A program made the position numbers and the translations under genes. Positions 43,160 to 51,201 of a DNA stretch of 64,000 nt are shown here, piece after piece. Numbering within the stretch: position 1 is the stretch's first letter; each line of letters begins with the position of its first letter. Under the pieces are notes generated by a model. It searched no databases, was not told where the DNA came from, and was given only the letters and a program-made list of their open reading frames with translations. This stretch comes from Thermoguttaceae bacterium (lineage in GTDB: Bacteria; Planctomycetota; Planctomycetia; Pirellulales; Thermoguttaceae), in assembly GCA_017405595.1 (NCBI GenBank), contig JAFRAC010000020.1, positions 1 to 64,000 on the forward strand, read 5' to 3'.

Positions 43160-44206
43160 TTACTGTTCTTCGACCTTGATCAGCTTCATCGGGAGACGGA
43201 TATCCTCTCCTTCATCACCGTTCAAAACCTTTTGGAGAGAGTGCCCGATCAGCTCCCCCAGTTCAAACGGTGTCAGAGTGTCAATGAAGTAGGAACCGGT
43301 TCCCGAATTCGTTTCCCGAAGGACCGGGTGGATTGTCACCAAATCGCAGTCCCGCGCCGAGATTTTCCTCTCATTCCGGAGCCGGTCGGCAACGAGGGTA
43401 AACTGCGTGTGGGTTGAAATGATAAAGTCGGGGAAATCGTTTCCGAAACGGTCCGCCAGCTCGCTGAAAATCATATCCGGGTCATCGGGAAGGAAAAAAA
43501 GGGGAGGTTTTCCGGGGAAAATCTGGAGAAGCTCGTTCAGAAGAATAGCGTCCCCGCCCAACACCGTCTGTTTGAGCAGGATGGCGGTTTTCTTTCGTTT
43601 CTTTTCCTTGAAGTAATTGAAAACGTCTTTGGCGACCTGATGAAAATCCTGCTCAATCGAGGGAATAAACCGGGAGATATGATAGCGGGATCCGAATATG
43701 ACGGCGGGACTGTCGGTCGAGGCAAGAAGCTGCTGAATTTGATAGGGGACACTGACCAGGACAAAGGCGTCCGTGTTGTTTTTATTATATGTTCCCTCGA
43801 CCAGTCTGGAAATGGAAGTTTCTTCCTTGTCGATAAAGGAATAATTGACCGAGGCGACCGGAAAGACTGCCTGAAGCCCTCCCAAAATATCGATATTTCC
43901 AATCCCTTCGACCGAAAGCGCTTTGGCATCGAGGAGAAAATGAATACGGCTAAGGCGTTTGTCTGTTTTGTCTTGCGCGGGGTCGGCAATCACAGTTCCG
44001 ATCTTTTTCTGACGGGTGACAGCCCCCTTTTTTTCGAGGACCTGCAAAGCTTTATTGGCGGTATCGACGGCGACCCCCAGAAACCGGCCAGCTTCGGCGG
44101 CGGTATAGTATTTATCGCCGGGCGCGAGCTTTTTCTTCCTGATATCATTTTCCAGCAGGACAACGTAATCATTGATTCTGTTAACGGTTCTCAGTAAATC
44201 TTGCAT
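43160..44206 (-). CDS. GntR-type regulator with LacI-like ligand-binding domain
   Basis: The protein has 348 residues. The first 75 form a GntR winged helix (ENDIRKKKLAPGDKYYTAAE, then VAVDTANKALQVLEKKGAVT, then KIGTVIAD). Residues about 85-345 resemble a periplasmic-binding-protein/LacI-type sensor (VFGSRYHISRF-like hinge segments, TGSYFIDTLTPFELGELIGH). This AraR-like combination controls sugar genes, with the sugar releasing the repressor. It is directly upstream of the sialidase gene in the same direction, which suggests the sialidase product or a glycan component as signal. No separate promoter was recognised in the short gap before it. Confidence 0.8.
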   Translation of the reverse strand: MQDLLRTVNRINDYVVLLENDIRKKKLAPGDKYYTAAEAGRFLGVAVDTANKALQVLEKKGAVTRQKKIGTVIADPAQDKTDKRLSRIHFLLDAKALSVEGIGNIDILGGLQAVFPVASVNYSFIDKEETSISRLVEGTYNKNNTDAFVLVSVPYQIQQLLASTDSPAVIFGSRYHISRFIPSIEQDFHQVAKDVFNYFKEKKRKKTAILLKQTVLGGDAILLNELLQIFPGKPPLFFLPDDPDMIFSELADRFGNDFPDFIISTHTQFTLVADRLRNERKISARDCDLVTIHPVLRETNSGTGSYFIDTLTPFELGELIGHSLQKVLNGDEGEDIRLPMKLIKVEEQ

Positions 44207-44238
44207 TTTCCGTCTCGCTGAATCTGTGGGGCTTGGGT

Positions 44239-44796
44239 TTACAGATAATCGTCAATCTTGATGGTAATATTGTGTGTGTCTTTGGTGATTTCGATCGTTA
44301 CGGGAGTTTCTTTGATGTTTCCCAAAAACGCCGGGGTCGATTCCCCGATCATCTCGTCCCGCTCGGCGCGGTCGGCGGCGATTTTTGCCGCGTATTCAGC
44401 TTTTTCCTGCGGCGGAAGCGCCTCGACCTCATTGCCGGGGAGCTCTTCAATCGGAGGGATGCTTTTTCGGAGTGTCACCCTAAACGTTCCGCAGGGCGCG
44501 CCCGTTTTTGAATAACTCCCCTGCGAGGTGATCAGTCCGGCTGTCCCGTTCGAACCGGTTCGCCCCGAGACCGACCAGGGAACCGTCTGACGGTCGGAGA
44601 TCAGACAGAGATCGACATCTTCCATCGGCGCCCCGTCCCTTTCAACTCCGATTTCGACGGGAACGAGGGGGGGAAATCCCGCCGGTTTGCCCCCGCGGCA
44701 CCCCCCGGCCGCCCCGAGAAGCGCAATCACCGCAAGACAGAACAGAGTGCGATACTGCCGACTTTTCAAAATACCCGTTTCAGCTGATTTTCTCAT
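44239..44796 (-). CDS. Small lipoprotein next to a DUF1559 protein
   Basis: The 185-residue protein has a lipoprotein signal (CLAVIALLGAAGGC, Cys33) and then a single beta-sandwich-like domain (VEIGVERDGAPMEDVDLCLI, GRTGSNGTAGLIT, GTFRVTLRKSIPP) similar to carboxypeptidase-regulatory-like domains. It has an acidic helical stretch and a beta tail (ITKDTHNITIKIDD). In planctomycetes such lipoproteins commonly lie beside DUF1559 genes. Its role is unknown; the pairing hints at a shared cell-envelope function. The gap to the regulator is 32 bases. Confidence 0.75.
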   Translation of the reverse strand: MRKSAETGILKSRQYRTLFCLAVIALLGAAGGCRGGKPAGFPPLVPVEIGVERDGAPMEDVDLCLISDRQTVPWSVSGRTGSNGTAGLITSQGSYSKTGAPCGTFRVTLRKSIPPIEELPGNEVEALPPQEKAEYAAKIAADRAERDEMIGESTPAFLGNIKETPVTIEITKDTHNITIKIDDYL

Positions 44797-44818
44797 CGTT
44801 CTCGTGTTTGGAAATGTG

Positions 44819-44851
44819 GAAAAATTTTCTTGTTTGCCTCACACGCAAACA
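44819..44851 (-). terminator. Terminator after the DUF1559 gene
   Basis: On the minus strand TGTTTGC-gtgtgag-GCAAACA is followed by agaaaaTTTTT. The stem overlaps a 14-base perfect palindrome (AAACAGGCCTGTTT) at the gene's stop codon. Confidence 0.55.
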
Positions 44852-44858
44852 GGCCTGT

Positions 44859-45947
44859 TTACAGCGAACTGCTTTCACCCCCGGAACGAGTTCCCATCGC
44901 CCCCCAAATGCCGTAGGGTGATTTTCCGGACGCTTCCTCGCCGGTATTGTAGTTGTCTTTCCCTTCTGTAATGCAATTAACATTGTCGGTAATAAAGCGG
45001 ACAGATCCGTCCCCCATTGCAACGTTAGCCCCTCCGGGATGGTTCGAGGAAGCCGAGGCGAGGGTTTCGATTCCGTCTCCGTCCGACATTGAGTCGCCGA
45101 TCAGGCGGACGCAGGAAGGGGAGTTGGGCGGGAGGATCGTCTGAAACGCCGACGAGGCGGAATATCCCCCGGAGAAACAGGCACCGGCTCCGCGCCGCCA
45201 TCCTTTGCTTTCGGTCGAGGAAAGAAGGTTGCGGTCGTTCGGATTCCGCGCGGCATTGCAGACCGAGGGGATAATCCCCTCTTCGTCATCGACAAATGCG
45301 AGTCCCCCTTTGACGTTCAGGGTGAACTCTTCGTTTGCGACAACCCGTTCGCTGAGCGCGACCGTATTGGAAAGACCGTCTTTTACACTGGAAAAGCCGA
45401 ACCAATTCAGCCGGCCGGGAAAGAAGCCCCGCTTATTCGACAGCAGTTCACCGGGCGCTGAAAAATTTGGGTTCGCGAGCTGACAGCGCGAAGCCTTAAT
45501 CGTGTCGCCGATTCCAAGCGCGTAGCTTGTCCGGGTCCGGTTTCCCATCTGAACGGAGGGGAGCGACGCGTTTCCGTCGGAAGGACAGGCGAGGTAGGGA
45601 ATTGTTCCCTGATAAACCTCGTTCTCCTGTGCGGTAAACGGATCGATATTCCCCGTCATAATCGCATTGTAGCGTTCCTGCTGTTCCGAATAGGGGAGAA
45701 GCGTAACCAGCGGACTCATGATCGAGTAATAGTAGGCCCACGAACCGTTCATCTGAGACGGAATGGCATCGGTTGTGTCGTGATAACTGTGAACCGAAAG
45801 TGCCAGCTGTTTCAGGTTATTGGAGCATTTCATTCGCCGCGCCGCCTCGCGTGCCGCCTGAACGGCGGGGAGAAGGAGCCCGATCAAAATCCCGATGATG
45901 GCGATAACCACCAAAAGTTCCACCAAAGTAAAACCATTTTTCCTCAT
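44859..45947 (-). CDS. DUF1559 prepilin-like protein
   Basis: The 362-residue protein begins with a type IV pilin/pseudopilin N-terminus ([20 protein letters not shown]), with the prepilin peptidase site before the Phe and Glu at position 5 of the mature protein. The DUF1559 body starts [21 protein letters not shown] and ends with the H-x9-DG motif ([17 protein letters not shown]). These genes occur in many copies in planctomycetes. They are thought to be fibre or pseudopilin components at the cell surface, but the function is not established. It has a clear promoter and lies divergent to the giant beta-helix gene. Confidence 0.93.
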   Translation of the reverse strand: MRKNGFTLVELLVVIAIIGILIGLLLPAVQAAREAARRMKCSNNLKQLALSVHSYHDTTDAIPSQMNGSWAYYYSIMSPLVTLLPYSEQQERYNAIMTGNIDPFTAQENEVYQGTIPYLACPSDGNASLPSVQMGNRTRTSYALGIGDTIKASRCQLANPNFSAPGELLSNKRGFFPGRLNWFGFSSVKDGLSNTVALSERVVANEEFTLNVKGGLAFVDDEEGIIPSVCNAARNPNDRNLLSSTESKGWRRGAGACFSGGYSASSAFQTILPPNSPSCVRLIGDSMSDGDGIETLASASSNHPGGANVAMGDGSVRFITDNVNCITEGKDNYNTGEEASGKSPYGIWGAMGTRSGGESSSL

Positions 45948-46050
45948 GATTCAAATCCAGTCCGGTGCGATTGCGAAATACAATTACAGATGAAAACGAT
46001 TGAGACCGTCGCGGGGGTCTGAGCGGCCGCAGCGGCTGCCTTTTAGTGAA

Positions 46051-46078
46051 ATCATAATGAAATAAACCGGCGAGTCAA
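46051..46078 (-). promoter_or_regulatory. DUF1559 promoter TTGACT-16-TATGAT
   Basis: Five-of-six boxes on the minus strand about 100 bases before the DUF1559 start, back-to-back with the promoter of the giant beta-helix gene. Confidence 0.65.
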
Positions 46079-46097
46079 TATTAATTTTTGGTTTTTC

Positions 46098-46127
46098 AGA
46101 AATTTTTAGAAATTTATAGAAATCTAT
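46098..46127 (+). repeat. Three 10-base direct repeats AGAAATYTWT
   Basis: AGAAATTTTT, AGAAATTTAT and AGAAATCTAT follow one another at exactly 10-base spacing. They end one base before the -35 box of the beta-helix gene. All are AT-rich and on one helix face, so they may act as an UP element or as a regulator site. Confidence 0.6.
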
Positions 46128-46128
46128 A

Positions 46129-46157
46129 TTGACCTTCATTTTTGAATCGGTAATAAT
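46129..46157 (+). promoter_or_regulatory. Promoter TTGACC-17-AATAAT of the giant beta-helix gene
   Basis: A five-of-six -35 and an AT-rich -10 (TAATAAT, 16 or 17 bases apart) lie about 80 bases before the start codon, directly after the 10-base repeats. Confidence 0.6.
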
Positions 46158-46234
46158 GGGCGAGAAAACCGGGTGCAGACCCGTGGGAATTTTGTTTTTG
46201 CCGATTTTACTGGGTGTTTTTTAAGGAGAATCTT

Positions 46235-49200
46235 ATGAAAATGTTCGAAAAAACCAGGACCGCTTCGGAGCGGCGTCAGCTGCGGAAAAAGTCCTTTCGC
46301 CTGGAATCTCTTGAGGAGCGGACGCTTCTGGCCGTTTACGCCGGCCTGTTGCCCGCTCCGACAGGTGATGCCCCATCGACAGTCGTTACGACGCTGGCGG
46401 ACACGGTCGATGATTCGGATGGGGTCATTTCTCTTCGGGAAGCGATCGAAAACGCCAAGACCCTGAAAACCGATATCACTTTTGATGTTGCCGGGACAAT
46501 CAATCTGACCCGCGGCCAGCTGGAAATCACGGAGAGCGCCGTTATTAAGGGAAATGACGAAATTACGGTTCGGGGGGGGGGTGACAGTCGTGTGTTTTAT
46601 ATCAGCGGAAGCGCTGATCTGTCCGGCCTTACGATCACCGGCGGTGCGGTTGCCGAAGGGAACGGCGGCGGGATTCAGGTTTTCGGCGGTTCGCTGACGA
46701 TGACGGATTGCGTTGTGACCGGAAATACCGCGCGGACATCCGGCGGGCTTGACGTCTATAACGGTTCAGCAACTGTTGTCAATTCCGCGTTTACGAACAA
46801 TTCCACTACCTGGGACGGCGGTGCGGTTCAGAATTATCTCAGTAATATGACGGTGATTAATACTCTCTTCGCGAACAACTCAGCGCGTGACGGCGGCGCC
46901 ATTGTCAACTGGGATGCGACGATGACAATGACCAACTGCACCGTGGTCAATAATACCGCATCGCGCGACGGCGGCGGCATCTATATCGGCGGCGGGGGCA
47001 GTGTAACACTGAACAATATGATTGTTGTCATGAACGCCGACTCTCAGGGTCTGGATATCAAGGTAGACAGTACGGCGGCATTCAACAATTCCGTCTACCA
47101 GGCCTCTCGTGCTGTCGGTTCAATCACGGCGAACAATTGTCTCGATTATTCTGAGGAGATGGTTCTTTTTACCGATGCCGCGGGCGGTGATTATTCGCTT
47201 CCCGACAGTTCGATTGCAGTCAACACGGGGAACAACAGGTATGTGACCGCCGAGACCGATCTGGCGGGAAATCCGCGTATTGTCGGCGGCATTGTCGATA
47301 TGGGGGCCTACGAAAACCAGACCTATGTTCCTGTTGAACCGACGGAGGATCCTTCGTCCATTGTGACGACAATCGATGACATTGTGGATCCCCACGATGG
47401 ACAGATTTCCATTCGTGAAGCGATTGCCTATGCGGGCGCCGAAGAGACGGTCTCTTTTTCGGATACCCTTTACACTTACAACGCGGACGCTGGAGAGTGG
47501 ATTGAAACCGACAGTCGGACGATTCTTCTCCGGGACGGAGAGATAACGATTACCGGAATTACAGGAATCCGGTCTGCGGATTCGGATATGATTACCATCG
47601 ACGCTGGCGGCAACTCACGGGTCTTTGCCGTTTCGGGAAGACTGAACCTGTCCGGCCTGACAATCACCGGCGGGTCGGTTGCCGAAGGGAACGGCGGCGG
47701 GATTCAGGTTTCCGGCGGTTCGCTGACAATGACGGATTGTGTTGTGACCGGAAATACCGCGCGGACATCCGGCGCGCTTGATGTCTATAACGGTTCGGTA
47801 ACCGTTATCAACTCGATCTTTACGAACAACACGGCGACATCGGACGGAGGTGTGTCCCAGAATTACCTCGGCAACCTCACTTTTATCAATTCTCTTTTTA
47901 CAAACAATACCGGCCGGGACGGCGGCGCGCTTGTTAATTACGAGGCGACGACAATACTGACGAACTGCACGGTAACGGCCAACACCGCCGCGCGAAGCGG
48001 GGGAGCAGTTTGGAATTTTGGAAACCTCACAATCAACAATTCCATTGTTCTGGGGAATAGCGCCACAGAAAATGGAATGGATATCTGCCATGCCGAATAT
48101 GGTCAGACCGTTTTGAATGCTTCGCTCTGGGTTCCGGCTCACTGTTCCGGTCTCATCACGTCTATCGGCTGTCAGGAATATACCGAGGGAGCGGCGCTCT
48201 TTACCGATGCGGCAAACGGGGACTATACCCTTGCGGACGATTCGGTTGCGATTAACGCCGGGAACAACGACTATGTTACCGCTTCGACCGACCTGACGGG
48301 AAACGATCGGATTATCGCCATTCTTGTCGATCAGGGCGCTTATGAGTATGTTTTCAGTACAACGGAAGAAGATCCCTCTCCGGTTGTTACGACGATCGAT
48401 GATGTATTTGATCCCTATGACGGGCAGATTTCTCTCCGCGAGGCAGTTATCTATGCCGGATCTGACTCGGCGGTGACTTTTGCGGAAACGCTCTACACCT
48501 ACAACACCGAGACAGGGACGTGGGTCGAAGCATCCGGCCGGACGATTCTCCTCCAAGGCAGTGATATCCTTCTCAGCGGAAAGACTACCATCATTGCTAC
48601 TGATTCGAACCCGATTACGGTTGACGCCGGCGGAAATTCACGCGTCTTTTCCGTGACGGGTACCGCGGTTCTGGAAGGTCTGACGATTACCGGCGGGGCG
48701 GTTGCCGAGGGGAACGGCGGCGGGATTCAGGTTAACGGCGGTTCGCTGACGATGACCGACTGCATTGTAACCGGAAATACCGCGCGGACATCCGGTGCGC
48801 TTGATGTCTATAACGGTTCTGCAACGGTTGTGAATTCCGCGTTTACGAACAATTCCACATCGTGGGACGGCGGCGCGGTTCAGAATTTTCTCGGCAATCT
48901 GACGGTAATCAACTCTCTCTTCGCGAACAACTCCGGCCGGGACGGCGGTGCGTTCCTTAATTGGCAGGCAACGACAACCCTAACGAACTGCACGTTTGCG
49001 AACAACACGGCAACAGGGTCCGGGGGAGGCATTTATAACGGCGGCGGCGGTACTCTTGTTCTGAACAACACCATCGTGGTGAAGAACGACGCTTCTGCCG
49101 GGCAGGATATCCAGGCGGACAGCGTGGTCACGCTTAATAACTCGGTCTACCAGACCGCACGCTGCACGGGCGAGATTGCCGCCAACGACTGTGTGACATA

Positions 49201-50995
49201 TACGTCAAAAAAAGTTCTTTTTGCCAATGCCGATGCGGGGGACTATACACTGGCGACCGGTTCGATTGCGATCGACGCCGGGAATATGGACGCAGTCTCC
49301 TACGGTTTCGACCTTGCCGGGAATGAGCGCATTCAGGGGGTTACGGTCGATATCGGAGCCTACGAGGCGAACGGCGCCAAATGGAATATCAACAGGAGTG
49401 TGGATGAGGGAGCGAAAACGATTGTTTACACAGTTGATTCTCTTGAAGATACGATTGCCAACGATTCAAAGACGACCCTGCGCGAAGCCATCCTCTATGC
49501 CAACGGGGATAATTCCCGCGACTACGATATCTCGATCCGTTTCACCCAGAGTCTTTCCGGCGGGACGATCCATTTGGCGGGAAACGAACTTGCCGTTCTG
49601 AACGTGTTTGCCGTTGATGCCGGAGATCTTGCCGATGGTCTGACGGTTAGTGCCGACGGCCTCTCACGGGTTTTCGGCATTACGGCCGGAACAGCCGACA
49701 ATCCGGTTCGATTGGCCGGTTTGACGATTACCGGCGGAGCAGTTGCCGAAGGGAACGGCGGCGGGATTCAGGTTTCTGGCGGTTCGCTGACGATGACCGA
49801 TTGTGTTGTGACCGGAAATACTGCGAGGACATCCGGAGCACTCGATCTTCAAAACGGTTCGGCAACGATCGTTAATTCCGTCTTAACGAATAATTCCGCT
49901 TCCGGTGATGGCGGTGCAGTTCAGAATTATAACGGAACTTTAAACGCGGTTAACACTCTCTTCGCGAATAACTCAGCGCGTGACGGCGGTGCTATTGTTA
50001 ATTGGGTTGCGACGATGACAATGACCAACTGCACTGTGACAGGGAATAGAGCTGACCGCAGTGGTGGAGCAGTTTGGAATTACGGGGATCTGTTTATTAA
50101 TAACTCCGTCGTTCTTGGGAATAGCGGCACGGAAAACGGACCGGATATCTGTCATGCTGGATACGGTCAGACCGGTTTGAATTCCTCGCTCTGGGTTTCG
50201 GCCAATTGTTCCGGTGAAATCACAGCGAACGGTTGTCTGGAATACGTCGAAGGAACACCGCTCTTCACCGACGCAGCAAACGGGGATTACACCCTTGTGA
50301 GCGGCTCAGTAGCGATTAACGCCGGGAACAACGATTACGTTACCGTTTCAACCGACCTAGCGGGGAACGACCGTATTGTCGGCGGTATTGTCGATATGGG
50401 TGCTTATGAGTATCAGGGCGGCGGCGAGACTGAACCGCTCGCCGCCCCGACGATCTCGACCGGCAAGGGCGTTTACGTCTCCTACGGTGCGAACCGCCAT
50501 TTCCTTCAGTGGAGCGCGGTTGAGAACGCTTCCGGCTACGAACTGGCCTATTCGACCGACGGAAGCACTTGGACGACCGTTTCCGCCGCAGAAACCAGTG
50601 CGGTCATCACCGGCCTGACCTACGGTGCCAAGATGACCTACCGCGTCCGCGCACTGGGCGAAGGTTCCTATACCGATTCGGACTGGAGCACGTCTAAGAC
50701 GTTCAGTGTCTGCCCGATGGACATTAATAACGACGAGGACATTTCGGGCGGCGACCGCACGCTTCTGGCGCAGGCTTGGCTTTCCGAAGAGGGGGAAGAG
50801 AATTACCAGTACTACGCCGACATCAACGGCGACGGCGATATCGGCGGTGCCGACCGCGCGTACCTGGCGAACAACTGGCTTCTGAACGTGGAAGACGATG
50901 CAGATGATCTTCAGTATCCGCCCGCACGCAGTGCCGATGCGGTTTTCGCCGAATTCGCTTCGGCCGATCTTGATGTTGTTCTGGATCTCTTCTGA
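46235..50995 (+). CDS. Giant four-block beta-helix / FN3 / dockerin-like surface protein
   Basis: The protein has 1586 residues; the start follows AAGGAGAA, seven bases away. The N-terminus has RLESLEERTL. Four beta-helix blocks of about 340-347 residues each follow. Every block contains near-identical GLTITGG, EGNGGGIQV, GGSLTMTDC and VTGNTARTSG segments; blocks 1, 2 and 4 end in choice-of-anchor-Q-like motifs (INAGNNDYV, DMGAYEYQ) and block 3 in a variant. An FN3-like domain (about 1405-1490) and a dockerin-like pair (DINNDEDISGGD, DINGDGDIGGAD) come next. The 27-residue tail contains FAEFASAD. It is likely exported and surface-bound; binding to glycans or other cells is a guess. No catalytic site was recognised. 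Confidence 0.88.
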   Translation: MKMFEKTRTASERRQLRKKSFRLESLEERTLLAVYAGLLPAPTGDAPSTVVTTLADTVDDSDGVISLREAIENAKTLKTDITFDVAGTINLTRGQLEITESAVIKGNDEITVRGGGDSRVFYISGSADLSGLTITGGAVAEGNGGGIQVFGGSLTMTDCVVTGNTARTSGGLDVYNGSATVVNSAFTNNSTTWDGGAVQNYLSNMTVINTLFANNSARDGGAIVNWDATMTMTNCTVVNNTASRDGGGIYIGGGGSVTLNNMIVVMNADSQGLDIKVDSTAAFNNSVYQASRAVGSITANNCLDYSEEMVLFTDAAGGDYSLPDSSIAVNTGNNRYVTAETDLAGNPRIVGGIVDMGAYENQTYVPVEPTEDPSSIVTTIDDIVDPHDGQISIREAIAYAGAEETVSFSDTLYTYNADAGEWIETDSRTILLRDGEITITGITGIRSADSDMITIDAGGNSRVFAVSGRLNLSGLTITGGSVAEGNGGGIQVSGGSLTMTDCVVTGNTARTSGALDVYNGSVTVINSIFTNNTATSDGGVSQNYLGNLTFINSLFTNNTGRDGGALVNYEATTILTNCTVTANTAARSGGAVWNFGNLTINNSIVLGNSATENGMDICHAEYGQTVLNASLWVPAHCSGLITSIGCQEYTEGAALFTDAANGDYTLADDSVAINAGNNDYVTASTDLTGNDRIIAILVDQGAYEYVFSTTEEDPSPVVTTIDDVFDPYDGQISLREAVIYAGSDSAVTFAETLYTYNTETGTWVEASGRTILLQGSDILLSGKTTIIATDSNPITVDAGGNSRVFSVTGTAVLEGLTITGGAVAEGNGGGIQVNGGSLTMTDCIVTGNTARTSGALDVYNGSATVVNSAFTNNSTSWDGGAVQNFLGNLTVINSLFANNSGRDGGAFLNWQATTTLTNCTFANNTATGSGGGIYNGGGGTLVLNNTIVVKNDASAGQDIQADSVVTLNNSVYQTARCTGEIAANDCVTYTSKKVLFANADAGDYTLATGSIAIDAGNMDAVSYGFDLAGNERIQGVTVDIGAYEANGAKWNINRSVDEGAKTIVYTVDSLEDTIANDSKTTLREAILYANGDNSRDYDISIRFTQSLSGGTIHLAGNELAVLNVFAVDAGDLADGLTVSADGLSRVFGITAGTADNPVRLAGLTITGGAVAEGNGGGIQVSGGSLTMTDCVVTGNTARTSGALDLQNGSATIVNSVLTNNSASGDGGAVQNYNGTLNAVNTLFANNSARDGGAIVNWVATMTMTNCTVTGNRADRSGGAVWNYGDLFINNSVVLGNSGTENGPDICHAGYGQTGLNSSLWVSANCSGEITANGCLEYVEGTPLFTDAANGDYTLVSGSVAINAGNNDYVTVSTDLAGNDRIVGGIVDMGAYEYQGGGETEPLAAPTISTGKGVYVSYGANRHFLQWSAVENASGYELAYSTDGSTWTTVSAAETSAVITGLTYGAKMTYRVRALGEGSYTDSDWSTSKTFSVCPMDINNDEDISGGDRTLLAQAWLSEEGEENYQYYADINGDGDIGGADRAYLANNWLLNVEDDADDLQYPPARSADAVFAEFASADLDVVLDLF
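46600..50420 (+). repeat. Four tandem ~1.03 kb intragenic repeat units
   Basis: The same DNA phrase (gttgccgaRgggaacggcgg) recurs at 46649, 47678, 48701 and 49742, that is at distances of 1029, 1023 and 1041 bases, all multiples of three. The similarity is strongest over the first 350 bases of each unit. Copy number can change by recombination without breaking the frame. Confidence 0.85.
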
Positions 50996-51044
50996 GAAAT
51001 CGTTTTCAGCCTGCCTGCGCTGAACCGGTTTTTCGGTTTCTGAA

Positions 51045-51070
51045 GGGGGTCCCGCTGAGGGACCCCTTTC
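51045..51070 (+). terminator. Rho-independent terminator
   Basis: GGGGTCCC-gctga-GGGACCCC is followed by TTTCCTT, about 50 bases after the giant gene's stop. Confidence 0.68.
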
Positions 51071-51201
51071 CTTGAAAAGGGAAGCTTTTCCAAGCTGTTT
51101 TTTATTGTGCGGAAGAGGGGAATCCCTTTGGAAACTTCCGGATGGTTTCCTTCGGACACGGGCCGCAGGATTAATCCGAATTCGTTTAAGGTTTTGTATC
51201 G

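Noticed and set aside
46649-50420. Regular repeats considered as a CRISPR array
   Set aside because: Unit length is about 1 kb, the repeats are in frame within one gene and there are no short unique spacers or cas genes.
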